Shown one piece after another: positions 15,645 to 24,622 of a DNA stretch of 38,883 nt (its first letter is position 1; every line of letters begins with the position of its first letter). The stretch spans positions 1 through 38,883 of the forward strand of contig JAGCXI010000005.1 in NCBI GenBank assembly GCA_017961365.1, in the 5' to 3' direction. Under the pieces are notes generated by a model, which was not told the DNA's origin, did no database searches, and was given only the letters and a program-made list of their open reading frames with translations. The DNA comes from Clostridia bacterium. Its GTDB lineage: Bacteria > Bacillota > Clostridia > Christensenellales > CAG-1252. Made by a program: the position numbers and the translations under genes.

Positions 15645-16067
15645 ATGTCGTTAGACGATTTGATTAACAAAGTAGGCAATATGAGCAATGAAGACAGAGT
15701 GGATCTCGGAAATAATTGCGTGGCGCAGCTCCAGAGCGGCTTCAGAGAGATGGGCTTCGATCAGGAAAAGATCGGTTTCCTGATGCAGAATTTCATCAGG
15801 CTCTTTGTCAGCGCGGATCGCAAGTGTTCCGTCGCCGAATATGAGTTCATCAAGAGCATCTATAATTTCGGCTTGAGCTATGATGAGTTTTATGATTCCA
15901 CGAACGGCGGCGCCGATCCCGAATTCATCACGTTGATGGATCAGCTCGCGGATTCCATGAGCGAGGATATGAAGACCGCGCTTTGCATGTTCGGTCTCTG
16001 CATCTTGGTCAGCGATCATAAGATCACGGAAGAGGAGTTCAAGCTCTTTATCCGCATTGTGGAATAA
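15645..16067 (+). CDS. TerB-like helical protein, unknown function
   Basis: This 140-residue all-helical acidic protein contains two similar acidic-loop helices, VSADRKCSVAEYEFIKSI and VSDHKITEEEFKLF, the arrangement seen in TerB-type domains. No membrane segment or signal is visible. TerB domains occur in membrane-stress and metal-related proteins, but a stand-alone copy cannot be given a role. It is a single-gene unit with a consensus promoter, an excellent TAGGAGG site and a terminator. The family call rests on motif resemblance only. Confidence 0.65.
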   Translation: MSLDDLINKVGNMSNEDRVDLGNNCVAQLQSGFREMGFDQEKIGFLMQNFIRLFVSADRKCSVAEYEFIKSIYNFGLSYDEFYDSTNGGADPEFITLMDQLADSMSEDMKTALCMFGLCILVSDHKITEEEFKLFIRIVE

Positions 16068-16092
16068 AGTTTAAAACGCGAAATGAAAGCAA

Positions 16093-16131
16093 AGAGGGGG
16101 AGATGACAAAAGTCATCTTCTCTTTCTTTTT
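16093..16131 (+). terminator. Terminator between convergent genes
   Basis: The stem AGATGAC (16101-16107) with GTCATCT (16112-16118), extendable by AAGAGGG-type pairs outward, closes an AAAA loop. It is followed by a T-rich tract on the plus strand. The tract overlaps the stop of the minus-strand peptidase gene. Confidence 0.8.
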
Positions 16132-17572
16132 AACCGATCGGCAGCGGCGTATAGAGCCATCGCTCGAGGGTCTCTTTCGTCTCTTTGCCGAGCGCGTCTT
16201 CCATCGCGGCGAGGAAGTCCTCCGGCGACGCGATCTTGCCTGCATAGGCGTCGGCATAGCGTCGAAGCGCGGCGTTCACCTCGGCGAAAGAGCGCGTTTC
16301 CGCAAGGGAGATCATCATCAAAAGTCCCTTGGAATAAGCGGTCTCGACATATCCTTCTTCTCCTGCGGAAAGAGGACGATCCACTTGCGTGTGCCCCTTT
16401 ACTGCGGCGAAAAAGGAGTAATCGTCTTCCGCTGCGGCGATCTTTTTTCGATAAAGCAGGTCGGCGTTATGCGACTTGTAATAATAAGCGACGGCGTATT
16501 CCGCGAGCGCTTCGTCCTGCCAAGGATGGAGGATCTCGTCGCTCCCTGCCTTTCCATGCCACCATTCATGCGCCGCTTCATGTAAAACGGCGCTTTTACG
16601 CTCGGAGGCGGAAAGGTCTTTGTCGATCATCGCGAGCCCGGAGTACTCCATCCCCGCCTCGAAGAAGGGAGCTTGGACGACGGTGAAAGAAGGATAGGGA
16701 AAGGCGCCGAAAGCCGCTTCATAGGTGCGGATCGCTTCTTGGATGTAGGCGAGGGTGTCCGCGCTTTTCGCGTCCTTTTCATAGCAATAACGGATCTTGA
16801 TGCCGCCCGCCTCTCCCTCTGTGGCGAGGAGACGGGAGGAGATCACGCAGGCAAAGTCTCGCGCTTCTTTCAGCTCGTAGCGGCAGATATTCTCTTTGCC
16901 GCAGCTTTCCCGCTCGAGGGGCAGGGCGGATGCCGCCGTAAGCGTCCCGACGGGGCTGATCACGGTGACGGAAAAATTCGCCGTTTCAAGATAAAAGGGG
17001 TCTCCGTAAGGGGTGTAAGGATCGTAGCGATATTTCCCGTTTCGGAAGGGGCATAGCGCGGGATAAAAGGAAGAAAGCATATAATATCCGTCCGCATAGC
17101 CGAGTCTGTGCTTGACGTTTGCGAGGGTGACGAGGGTGCGCAGGGTGAGTGTGATCTCTTCGCCGCAGAGCAATTTTTGCGCAAAACGCACGGTCAAAAG
17201 GGTATTGTCTTCCGCGCCGATCTCATAATGAAGCAATTCTTTGCTCGCGCTTAGTTCCGTGATCTCGCATCCGCCGTAGCTCGCCCCGTTCGGATAGGCG
17301 GAGGCGACGCGGCTCGGGGAGACGACGAGATCTTGATACGCATTTGCGTATAGTCGCAGTTTTACGGCGGAGAGCCCCTCTTGCGGCACGATATAACGGA
17401 TCTCGGTCGTGACGTCCGCTTGATTCGTTTCGGAAAGGAGGGTCGCCGTGATCGAATAATTCGGGATGTGATCCCCCTTCTCTTCGGGATCTTCCTTTTG
17501 CGGGGTTTTTACGCAAGCAGCGAAGCTTGCAGCGAGAAAAATGAGGAAGAGGCAGATGCCGATCTTTTTCAT
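16130..17572 (-). CDS. M1-family metallopeptidase lipoprotein
   Basis: A 480-residue protein with a lipoprotein signal (residues 1-20, lipobox ASFAAC). An N-terminal beta domain precedes a gluzincin domain with GMEYSGLAMID (the GxMEN equivalent), zinc motif HEAAH at 331-335, third ligand E354 exactly 18 residues later, and a candidate catalytic Tyr 413 in AYSKG. It is shorter than aminopeptidase N (about 850) and lacks the C-terminal helical repeats. It should cleave peptides outside the membrane. The start ATG overlaps the stop of the PRC-barrel gene (ATGA); the frame opens further upstream, but only this start gives the signal peptide. Confidence 0.88.
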   Translation of the reverse strand: MKKIGICLFLIFLAASFAACVKTPQKEDPEEKGDHIPNYSITATLLSETNQADVTTEIRYIVPQEGLSAVKLRLYANAYQDLVVSPSRVASAYPNGASYGGCEITELSASKELLHYEIGAEDNTLLTVRFAQKLLCGEEITLTLRTLVTLANVKHRLGYADGYYMLSSFYPALCPFRNGKYRYDPYTPYGDPFYLETANFSVTVISPVGTLTAASALPLERESCGKENICRYELKEARDFACVISSRLLATEGEAGGIKIRYCYEKDAKSADTLAYIQEAIRTYEAAFGAFPYPSFTVVQAPFFEAGMEYSGLAMIDKDLSASERKSAVLHEAAHEWWHGKAGSDEILHPWQDEALAEYAVAYYYKSHNADLLYRKKIAAAEDDYSFFAAVKGHTQVDRPLSAGEEGYVETAYSKGLLMMISLAETRSFAEVNAALRRYADAYAGKIASPEDFLAAMEDALGKETKETLERWLYTPLPIG

Positions 17573-18372
17573 TCTTTCCCGCTGTTTACGGTGAGTTCCA
17601 CGAGTTTCCCTTTGCAACGGGCTTGCTCAAGGAGCGCTTCATCCACGTATCTGCCTTTTTCCGCGAGAAGCTCGCCTTGGGCGTAAAGGTCTTTATGTAC
17701 TTTTCGTCCGAGCAAAAAGGCATAATCTCCGTAAAGGGAGAAAACGGATTCTTTTGATTTGTAGAGTTTGCTCTCTTTCCTTTCGGAAGGAAGCGGAGCG
17801 TCCGCAAGGGAAGAGGGGGCTTGTTCTTCCGAGATCACCTCTTCGGGGATCGAACTCTCGGGGAGATCGGTCTCGGAGAGAGAAAAGGTCGGAAGATAGT
17901 CTTTCGCTTTCCGATTCTTCCCTTTTCGAGGGGCTTTATGGGTGCGGAGCGAGGCATGCGCCTCGGCGCGCAAGATCACGCCGTCCGCGCTTGCCGAGAG
18001 CACGAGCTCGGCGGGCAGGAGTGCTTCTTCCACGACGAGCGAGGTCGTGAAGCCGCTCTTTTCCTCAAAGAGAAGATCGCGGAAAATGCCGATGTATTTG
18101 CCGAGGCTGTCATAGACTTTCGCGCCGAACGGACAAGGCTCCCCCTTCGGTTGGCGTAAAACGGCGGGATGCATCACGGTCACGGCGTCCCCGTTTCCGA
18201 TGATGCGGTCGCGAGGAAGAAGAGGTTCTTCGTCGCTCTCATCTTGGACGACGAGCCAACCGCGCAAACGCTTGAGCTTTTCCGACATATAGGCATTTGC
18301 GATGACCCCCATCGCTTTTGCGTCCGAGATGGAAAGGACGCATTTTGAGAGAATATCCGTTACTTTCAACAT
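17569..18372 (-). CDS. PRC-barrel domain protein
   Basis: This 267-residue cytoplasmic protein has two PRC-barrel segments at the N-terminus. The first is MLKVTDILSKCVLSISDAKA with GVIANAYMSEKLKRLRGWLV, and the second is FGAKVYDSLGKYIGIFRDLL. A basic then acidic low-complexity linker (about 145-205) and a C-terminal region with LGRKVHKDLYAQGELLAEKG, itself barrel-like, follow. PRC barrels of this YlmC/YmxH type occur in sporulating Firmicutes and may bind RNA or protein partners. The GAGGT site supports the start. It is coupled to the secreted peptidase, but the reason for the pairing is unknown. Confidence 0.75.
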   Translation of the reverse strand: MLKVTDILSKCVLSISDAKAMGVIANAYMSEKLKRLRGWLVVQDESDEEPLLPRDRIIGNGDAVTVMHPAVLRQPKGEPCPFGAKVYDSLGKYIGIFRDLLFEEKSGFTTSLVVEEALLPAELVLSASADGVILRAEAHASLRTHKAPRKGKNRKAKDYLPTFSLSETDLPESSIPEEVISEEQAPSSLADAPLPSERKESKLYKSKESVFSLYGDYAFLLGRKVHKDLYAQGELLAEKGRYVDEALLEQARCKGKLVELTVNSGKE

Positions 18373-18488
18373 AGCTTACCTCACTTCTTGATTCTCGGTC
18401 CTCTTTCGCATACTCTAAAGTATATTGACCTCTTCTCTGCCGTATGATAAAAAGCAAAAGACTCCATTTATCGACAAAAGACGATCTC

Positions 18489-18506
18489 TTATATTTATAA
18501 ATATAA
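18489..18506. promoter_or_regulatory. 18-bp perfect palindrome in a divergent intergenic region
   Basis: TTATATTTATAAATATAA is its own reverse complement. It lies between the divergent PRC-barrel and DUF1858 genes, 15 bp upstream of the -35 box at 18522. Perfect dyads of this size upstream of promoters are typical operator sites, but the region is AT-rich, so chance is not excluded. Confidence 0.4.
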
Positions 18507-18521
18507 AATAGCTTAGTTATG

Positions 18522-18550
18522 TTGTATCTTTTTTTGTTTTGTGGTAAAAT
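18522..18550 (+). promoter_or_regulatory. Promoter of the DUF1858 operon
   Basis: TTGTAT (18522-18527), a 17-bp spacer and TAAAAT (18545-18550) lie upstream of the AAGGAGGG ribosome binding site. Confidence 0.65.
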
Positions 18551-18573
18551 AGAAAAATCAAGGAGGGATCGAT

Positions 18574-18780
18574 ATGGCGAATATTACCAAGGACATGCTC
18601 ATCAGTGAAGCTGTCAGACAGGGGAATTCCGAAGCGATCGCAATGGCTCTTATGGAAGCCGGGATGCATTGTCTGGGCTGCGCTTTCGCGCGCGGCGAGA
18701 CGGTGGAACAGGCGGCGGCGGTACACGGCTTGGACGTTGACGAGCTCGTGGAGAAGTTAAATGAGGCTGCGGAAAGCTGA
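18574..18780 (+). CDS. DUF1858 small disulfide/redox domain protein
   Basis: This 68-residue protein matches the DUF1858 family. It is a helical domain with ITKDMLISEAV at the N-terminus, the CLGC pair at residues 33-36 (MHCLGCAFARGETVEQAA), and a helical tail. The two cysteines are thought to form a redox disulfide or bind a metal; the family occurs in anaerobes, sometimes fused to hybrid-cluster proteins. Its last 20 bases overlap the next gene in another frame, so the two are translationally coupled despite unrelated apparent locations. Confidence 0.92.
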   Translation: MANITKDMLISEAVRQGNSEAIAMALMEAGMHCLGCAFARGETVEQAAAVHGLDVDELVEKLNEAAES

Positions 18781-21259
18781 GTTTTTTAGCTTTTTACTTC
18801 CCATCTTTCTTTTTGCGGTTTTTGCATTGGCGCTGAGTCAATGCATTCTTTGCGTGCAGGCGGAAGAGACGCTCGCATACGGCTCGCTGATCGATCCGTA
18901 TTACGCTTTCCTTTCTCCCTCTGCGGTCGCCGCGACGGAGGATGCCGTCGTGGTCTTTGACAGCGGGGAGCTCGTGATCTTCAAAGGAGAGGAAAAGACG
19001 AGTTTCTCCGTCGGCGCGCCGTATTGTTATACGCTTTGCGCGGGAGAGTCCGATATCGTGCTCTTCGTCGGGTCGAGCGCGGAACGTTCTTCTTCGGGCG
19101 TCGTGAAGTGTTTTTCTTACGCGGGCGCTATGCGCGAGCTCACGATCACGGAGAATAATGTCAAAGACATCGCGCTTGCGGGGGATAAGCTCCTCGTGCT
19201 TTTCGAGTATAAAGAAATCAGGACCATGTTGGGACAGGAAAAAGAATTCACCACCCCTTGCGTCGCTTATTACGATCTCCGCGATCTCGAGGCGGAAAAG
19301 ACCCACCTTATTCTCACCAATTCCAATGAATGGGCAAAATACATCGTGACGGACGGCGAGGATCTTTATCTGCGCACGGAAGACGGCAATATCGTGAAGA
19401 AAAACGGCGAGACATTCGATCTCGTGGCGAAAGCCCCCGCGCATCTGTCCAATACCGAAAAGAATTTCACCGTCCATGAGGGCGTGATCTATTATTATAC
19501 GTCGGCGGGCGTCTTCAAAGGCGGCTCCGACGCTTCCTTTATCGAGACGGGGGACGGGGACCGTAAGATTACTTCCGCTTCGTCCGTCGCGCTCTCGGGC
19601 GAGCTCGTCTACGTGGCGGACAGCGCGTATCGCGCGATCAAGGTCTTCCATGCGGAGTCGGGCGAATTCAGAAATTATATCGGCTCTTGCGGCAAAGAGA
19701 TCGGCAGGCTCACCGATCCCATTGCGCTCAGCGTGAAGGGCGGTCGCGTCGCCGTCGTGGACGCGAATATGCGCGCGTCGCTTTTTGCGGCGGGGAGAGT
19801 AAGCGCCCTCGAAGGACATCGCATTTCCGCGCCGACGGATCTCGTGCTCTCGAGCGAAGGCGCGTATCTTGTGGATCAGGGCGTTCTTTATGAATACGGC
19901 GCCTCTCAGACGCTCGAACGGGAATATACTTTCGAGGAGGCGGCGCGTTACGTTGCGGCAGGCTCGAATGACGCCGTTTACGTTGCGGCGGGCTCCAAGA
20001 TCTATGTCAAGCGTGCGGGCGAGACGGCTTTTTCTTTGCTTCGCGCGGCGGGCGGCGTGATCGACAGACTGAATATCGGCATCGGCGGGAAGGTCATTTA
20101 CGCCCTCGTCGGGAATAACGTCTATGCTTATACGCCGAACGGCGATCCTCTTGCCGGGTCTCCCGATCCCACGCAAACGGTTTTGGACTTCGCGGTGGAT
20201 TATCGCGGGAATCTTTATCTTTTGACTTCTTCGAGGGAGATCGTCCGATATCTCCGCACGGTGAATGGCTATTACAGCCCGACTTCTTTCTTTATCGGAA
20301 ATGATTTTTCCAAATACGCGGATATCTCCATCGACAGCGACGGAACGACCTATCTTCTCGCAGATCATAACGTGATCTCTTTTGAGAAAGACGTCTTCGG
20401 CGTGGTGACGGGCGCGGACAGCGATTTCGTTCGCAATGAGACGCCCTCGGCGGAGAGCCTTTTCGTCTGCGTCGTGGAGGCTTCTTCCACCATCGCGTAC
20501 GTCGCTCCGGATAATTTCGAGGACGTCTCCTATATCGCGCGCGGCACGAAGCTCCTCTGCTATGACGAAGTCACTTACGCCGATAATCTGTATTGTCGCG
20601 TCGAAACGGAGACGGGCGTGGCGTACGTGCCTGCGGCGGACGTCCGCGCATATGAGAGCGCGCCCGCGCCTTTCGAGAGGGCGCGTTGCCTGCATACGAA
20701 GCTCGGCGTCTCCGTCTATGCTTATCCCTCCAAGATCGATCTCGCGCGAGACGCGGAGCCCCTTTTCTCTTCTTTGAAGAAAGAGGAAGTTTTTGACGTC
20801 TTGTCTTACGTGGCGGTGGATGAAGAAGGGAAGGACGTTTGGGGATTTTATCGCGTGCGCTATCAAGATATCGTTGGTTACGTCCTGATCTCGGACGTCG
20901 TGACGGTGGATGAAGAGCCCGTGCCCATCGAGCGTTATAAAATGAAGATTAAGGCGGAGAAGCTCGGCAAAATGGTCGTGCTCTATGAGTCCGCGAGCGT
21001 CGAGAGCGAAGAAGTGACGCGTCTTGCGGACGGCACGGAGATCGACGCCTTAGAGCCTTTGGATGAAGAAAAAGAATTTATACAAGTCCTTTATGACGGG
21101 AAGGTATGCTATGTGCAGCCGCAATATCTCGGAGAGGGGGGACTTTCCGCGGGACAGACGCTTGCGATCGTGCTGTCCGTCGTCGCGGTGACGGCGAGTA
21201 TTATCGTCTTTTTGATCTTACGCGCCGGCAAGAAAAGAAAGATCGTGTATAAGGAGTAA
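18761..21259 (+). CDS. Membrane-anchored propeller and SH3-repeat surface protein
   Basis: An 832-residue protein with a signal peptide (about 1-35). A long beta-propeller-like region (about 40-560) has NHL/TolB-type blades, such as GELVYVADSAYRAIKVF, IALSVKGGRVAVVDANM and DYRGNLYLLTSSREIVRYL. Three SH3-like segments follow, each ending in a VAYV, VGYV or VCYVQP strand. A transmembrane helix (LAIVLSVVAVTASIIVFLIL) and the basic tail RAGKKRKIVYKE end the protein. The bulk therefore faces outward, probably binding peptidoglycan or polymer. The start has a GGAGAAG site inside the DUF1858 gene. I recognise no named family. Confidence 0.85.
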   Translation: MRLRKAEFFSFLLPIFLFAVFALALSQCILCVQAEETLAYGSLIDPYYAFLSPSAVAATEDAVVVFDSGELVIFKGEEKTSFSVGAPYCYTLCAGESDIVLFVGSSAERSSSGVVKCFSYAGAMRELTITENNVKDIALAGDKLLVLFEYKEIRTMLGQEKEFTTPCVAYYDLRDLEAEKTHLILTNSNEWAKYIVTDGEDLYLRTEDGNIVKKNGETFDLVAKAPAHLSNTEKNFTVHEGVIYYYTSAGVFKGGSDASFIETGDGDRKITSASSVALSGELVYVADSAYRAIKVFHAESGEFRNYIGSCGKEIGRLTDPIALSVKGGRVAVVDANMRASLFAAGRVSALEGHRISAPTDLVLSSEGAYLVDQGVLYEYGASQTLEREYTFEEAARYVAAGSNDAVYVAAGSKIYVKRAGETAFSLLRAAGGVIDRLNIGIGGKVIYALVGNNVYAYTPNGDPLAGSPDPTQTVLDFAVDYRGNLYLLTSSREIVRYLRTVNGYYSPTSFFIGNDFSKYADISIDSDGTTYLLADHNVISFEKDVFGVVTGADSDFVRNETPSAESLFVCVVEASSTIAYVAPDNFEDVSYIARGTKLLCYDEVTYADNLYCRVETETGVAYVPAADVRAYESAPAPFERARCLHTKLGVSVYAYPSKIDLARDAEPLFSSLKKEEVFDVLSYVAVDEEGKDVWGFYRVRYQDIVGYVLISDVVTVDEEPVPIERYKMKIKAEKLGKMVVLYESASVESEEVTRLADGTEIDALEPLDEEKEFIQVLYDGKVCYVQPQYLGEGGLSAGQTLAIVLSVVAVTASIIVFLILRAGKKRKIVYKE

Positions 21260-21261
21260 AT

Positions 21262-22221
21262 ATGGGTAGAAATAACAGGCGTTGGCACAAGAAGCCGCAA
21301 CAAGCCGCTTCCGATTATAAGCCGCCGTACAGCGAAGATCTTTTGCAGATGTCCGTGGATGGGCTGAATCTGTCCGTGGAGACGCTCGAGATCTTGAAAA
21401 AAGGCGGCATACATACCGTGGGCGATATCGTGAAACGTCGCAAAAACGATATGTACAAAGTCCAGAATTTCAATAAAAAGAAGCTTTTCGAAGTGACGAA
21501 TGCGATCGCGCCGCTCAGGGTGGATTTCCGCCCCGAAGAAGCGCCGAAAGATCGTCCGCCGCAGCCGCAAGAGAGAAAAGGCGAGAAGCCCATTCGCGCG
21601 CCGCAGCCGCAAGCGAAAGCGGAGAGGAAAGGACAAGAACAGAGACCGCAGACGGGGGAAAATCCTCCGCGCGAGCAACGCGAGCAAAGAGAGCCTCGCG
21701 AGGCGCAGCTTGATCGCAGAAACGCAGGCAAAGAGCAGGGAAAGAATAAAAAAGGAAACGGGAATGCTTCCGTGGATTTCTCGCGCATTTTCCCGCGGGA
21801 AAAACTCGTCCATTCTCCTCGCATCGAGCCGGAGAAGGATTGTTTTACGAAGTTCCAGCGCGCCGGTAAATGGGGCTTTAAGGACGAGAACGGAAAGGAA
21901 GTCATCCCCCCGATCTATACCGAAGCCTTGAATTTCAAAGAGGATATGGCGGCGGTGGAGATGAACGGACTTTTCGGATATATCAACCGCGAAAACGTAC
22001 TGGTGATCCCTTATAAGTACGATACGGCGGGCAGTTTCTCGGAGGGCTGGGCAAATGTCTCTCTCGGAGAGAAATGCGGCTATATCGATAAGACGGGGAA
22101 AGAGACCGTTCCTTTCATCTATGACGCGGCGACCGCTTTTACGGGCGAGGGCTACGGCAGAGTGAAGAAAGACGGCAGATGGGGAAATATCCGCAAGGAC
22201 GGAGAGGTCTCTTGGCAGTAA
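21262..22221 (+). CDS. RpoA-CTD-like helix-hairpin domain fused to WG repeats
   Basis: A 319-residue cytoplasmic protein in three parts. Residues 30-83 (LNLSVETLEILKKGGIHTVG, then MYKVQNFNKKKLFEV) match the C-terminal domain of RNA polymerase alpha, a DNA- and protein-contacting helix-hairpin-helix fold. Residues 84-190 are a charged Pro/Gln/Arg-rich linker. Residues 195-319 hold three to four WG (KWG) repeats (KWGFKDENGKEVIPPIY, FGYINRENVLVIPYKY, CGYIDKTGKETVPFIY). WG repeats are usually a beta-rich binding module of unknown ligand. It starts two bases after the surface protein's stop behind AAGGAG, so it is in the same operon. Confidence 0.85.
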   Translation: MGRNNRRWHKKPQQAASDYKPPYSEDLLQMSVDGLNLSVETLEILKKGGIHTVGDIVKRRKNDMYKVQNFNKKKLFEVTNAIAPLRVDFRPEEAPKDRPPQPQERKGEKPIRAPQPQAKAERKGQEQRPQTGENPPREQREQREPREAQLDRRNAGKEQGKNKKGNGNASVDFSRIFPREKLVHSPRIEPEKDCFTKFQRAGKWGFKDENGKEVIPPIYTEALNFKEDMAAVEMNGLFGYINRENVLVIPYKYDTAGSFSEGWANVSLGEKCGYIDKTGKETVPFIYDAATAFTGEGYGRVKKDGRWGNIRKDGEVSWQ

Positions 22222-22286
22222 GAGCGCCCCGAAAAAAAAAGATGCGAATGCGCGCGACGTTTCTACACCGCGGCAAAGGATAAAAT

Positions 22287-23012
22287 ATGCTTACGATCAG
22301 AAATTTGAAGAAAAAATATATCAATAGCAAACGTTACTCGATCAACGATCTCACGTTGGAATTGAAAGAAGGCGAGATCTTCGGCTTCCTTGGGCAAAAC
22401 GGCGCCGGCAAGTCCACGACCATCAAATGCATCACGGGGATCCATCCCTATGACAGCGGCGAGATCATCGTATGCGGATACGATATGAAAAAGGATCCGA
22501 TCAATGCGAAAAAGAATATCGGCTACGTCCCCGACAATCACTCGGTCTATGAAAAACTGACGGGCAGGGAGTACGTGAATTATATCGCGGATCTTTACGA
22601 CGTGCCTCTCGAAGCTCGCGAAGAGAGACTGAATAAATACCTCAAGATGTTTAAGATCTCTTTCGCGATCGATCGCCAGATCAAAGGATATTCCCACGGA
22701 ATGAAGCAGAAGATCTGCATCATCGCCGCGCTCATTCATGATCCCAAGCTTTGGGTGCTCGACGAGCCGATGGTGGGGCTCGATCCGCAGTCCATGTTCG
22801 ACATCATCGACGAGATGAAGGCGCATACGGCGGAAGGGAATACCGTTTTTTTCTCCTCGCACAATATCGACCTTGTTTCCAAGCTTTGCGACCGCGTGGC
22901 GATCATTCATGACGGTGAGCTTTGCGCCGTGATCGACCTGCATGAAGAAGGGAATCGGGAGTCGCTCGAGAGCGTCTTCCGCAGCTATACGATGGCGGAG
23001 AATCAGGCATGA
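22287..23012 (+). CDS. ABC transporter ATP-binding protein (ABC-2 type)
   Basis: This 241-residue ATPase has Walker A GQNGAGKSTT, Q-loop region YVPDNHSVYEKLTGREYVNY, signature YSHGMKQKICI (an SGG variant), Walker B LWVLDEPMVGLDP, and the switch His in FSSHNIDL. It belongs to the CcmA/NatA-like export class. Its stop overlaps the permease start (ATGA), so the pair forms one transporter. The start follows AAAGGA after a 65-bp gap. Confidence 0.95.
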   Translation: MLTIRNLKKKYINSKRYSINDLTLELKEGEIFGFLGQNGAGKSTTIKCITGIHPYDSGEIIVCGYDMKKDPINAKKNIGYVPDNHSVYEKLTGREYVNYIADLYDVPLEAREERLNKYLKMFKISFAIDRQIKGYSHGMKQKICIIAALIHDPKLWVLDEPMVGLDPQSMFDIIDEMKAHTAEGNTVFFSSHNIDLVSKLCDRVAIIHDGELCAVIDLHEEGNRESLESVFRSYTMAENQA

Positions 23013-24622
23013 AAGAATATAAAACGCTCTTTAAGCTCGAGCTCAAAGCTCGTTTTGGGACGCGCGGCGTGTCCAAGCCCGTGGCGACGGCTTTTAAGAT
23101 CTTGCTTTTCACCGCGCTCGCGCTCCTCGTCTACGCCCTCTATATCTTCGGCGTTAATCAGCTCGTTTTGATGTTCGATATGTACGAGATGAGCAAGGAA
23201 TTCCTCGTGCTCTTCATCGCGCTCTCCATGCTCATCTTGGTGGTGTTCGGCATAAGCTCCGTCATCAAGAATCTCTTTCGCAGCGGCGATAACGAATTGC
23301 TGATGCGGTTTCCCGTTTCGGCAGGCGCGGTTTTTGCCTCCAAGATCGCCGTTCTCGTGATGATGCAGGTCATCTTCACCGTCGTGGTGGAGCTGCCGGT
23401 CTTCATCATTTACGGCATCGTCACCAAGCAGAATTGGTCTTATTACGCCTTGCTCCCCGTCGTGATGGTTTTCATCAGCGCGCTTCCTTTGGCGGTGTCG
23501 AACCTGCTTGCGATCCCCGTCATGCAGATCAGCTCTCGCACCAAGAATATGTTCACGCTCTCTTTGCTCGTCTCCGTCATCATGGTGGCGGCGGGCTTCG
23601 CGATCTATATGCATATCATTCAAGGCGTCGTGGACTATATGAAAGAGGAAGCGATGAGCTTCTTCAGCAAGGAGACGATGGTCATCGTCAGTCAAGCCGC
23701 GAAATACATTTATCCCGCGAATTTCTTCGCGTATATGCTCATCGGCGAATGGCGCCTCGGCAGTAGCTTGATTTCGGTGGCGATCGTGCTGATTTTTGCG
23801 GGAGGGGCTGTTCTTCTGAATAAGAAGCATTATCTGAATACCATCCTTCGTGATATCGAAGGCGGCGGCGCCACTTTTACGAAAGTAACGAAAAATCAAG
23901 TGCGTAAGCCGACGCTTTCCGTCTTCCGCCGCGAATTCCTCGAGATCTTCCGCAGCAGCAATTATTCCTTCCAATATCTCTGCATGGCGGTCGCGGCGCC
24001 CGTCATGGTGTTTTATTGTAATCGACTCGCCGCATCCATGGGCGAGCGCTCCATCGGCGCCGCCATCGTGCCTGCGCTCGCTTTGATGGTCATGCTCACT
24101 TTCTGCACGATCATCCTCTCTTTCGCCGCATCTTCGGTGTCGCGCGAAGGGGATAATTTTTATCTGACTAAGATCGTCCCCGTGGCGTATAGGACGCAGG
24201 TCTTGATCAAGCTCGCTTTGTATATGGCGGTCTCCACGGCGTCCATCCTCGTGACGGCGATCCTCATTTGGGCGACGGGGCAGGTCTCGGCGAAATTCGC
24301 TTTCGGCGCTTTCGGCATCGCCTTTACGGTCTCGGTCGCGGTGACTTGTTTCGCTGTGCGTCTCGATACGGCGCGCCCGCAGTTTGCCGTGGGCGGGGAC
24401 GGAGAGCTCAGCGTGGGAAATATCTCCACGTTCGTTACGCTCTTCGTCGGATTCGCCATTTCCATTCTTTATGGGCTTTTCGGGATGGTGGGCATCTTTC
24501 TTTGGGGAGAAGTCACGACTTTCCTTGTCCTTGCCGGCGTTTCGCTTCTGCTTGCCGTGGGAGCCGCGCTTTGGCTGATGATCGGCCTTGACGCAAGATA
24601 CGAAAGGATCGCGCAAAGATGA
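23009..24622 (+). CDS. ABC-2 type transporter permease
   Basis: This 537-residue membrane protein has about 12 hydrophobic helices, such as ILLFTALALLVYALYIFGVN, FIALSMLILVVFGISSVIK and ALALMVMLTFCTIILSFAAS. Its conserved loop NLFRSGDNELLMRFPVSAGA is typical of the larger ABC-2 permeases in Firmicutes. It forms an exporter with the ATPase it overlaps. The cargo is unknown; the neighbouring secreted Ig-like/beta-helix protein suggests envelope work, but that is guilt by association. Confidence 0.9.
   Translation: MKEYKTLFKLELKARFGTRGVSKPVATAFKILLFTALALLVYALYIFGVNQLVLMFDMYEMSKEFLVLFIALSMLILVVFGISSVIKNLFRSGDNELLMRFPVSAGAVFASKIAVLVMMQVIFTVVVELPVFIIYGIVTKQNWSYYALLPVVMVFISALPLAVSNLLAIPVMQISSRTKNMFTLSLLVSVIMVAAGFAIYMHIIQGVVDYMKEEAMSFFSKETMVIVSQAAKYIYPANFFAYMLIGEWRLGSSLISVAIVLIFAGGAVLLNKKHYLNTILRDIEGGGATFTKVTKNQVRKPTLSVFRREFLEIFRSSNYSFQYLCMAVAAPVMVFYCNRLAASMGERSIGAAIVPALALMVMLTFCTIILSFAASSVSREGDNFYLTKIVPVAYRTQVLIKLALYMAVSTASILVTAILIWATGQVSAKFAFGAFGIAFTVSVAVTCFAVRLDTARPQFAVGGDGELSVGNISTFVTLFVGFAISILYGLFGMVGIFLWGEVTTFLVLAGVSLLLAVGAALWLMIGLDARYERIAQR

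Noticed and set aside
18794-20866. Long antisense frame (690 codons) opposite the propeller protein
   Set aside because: Arg/His-rich composition, no ribosome binding site and no recognisable domain; the plus-strand gene has a signal peptide, SH3 repeats and an anchor.
23003-24616. Long antisense frame (537 codons) opposite the ABC permease
   Set aside because: It is rich in His, Arg, Asp and Glu without domains, the usual mirror of a GC-rich membrane protein gene; the plus-strand permease has family motifs and an overlap with its ATPase.
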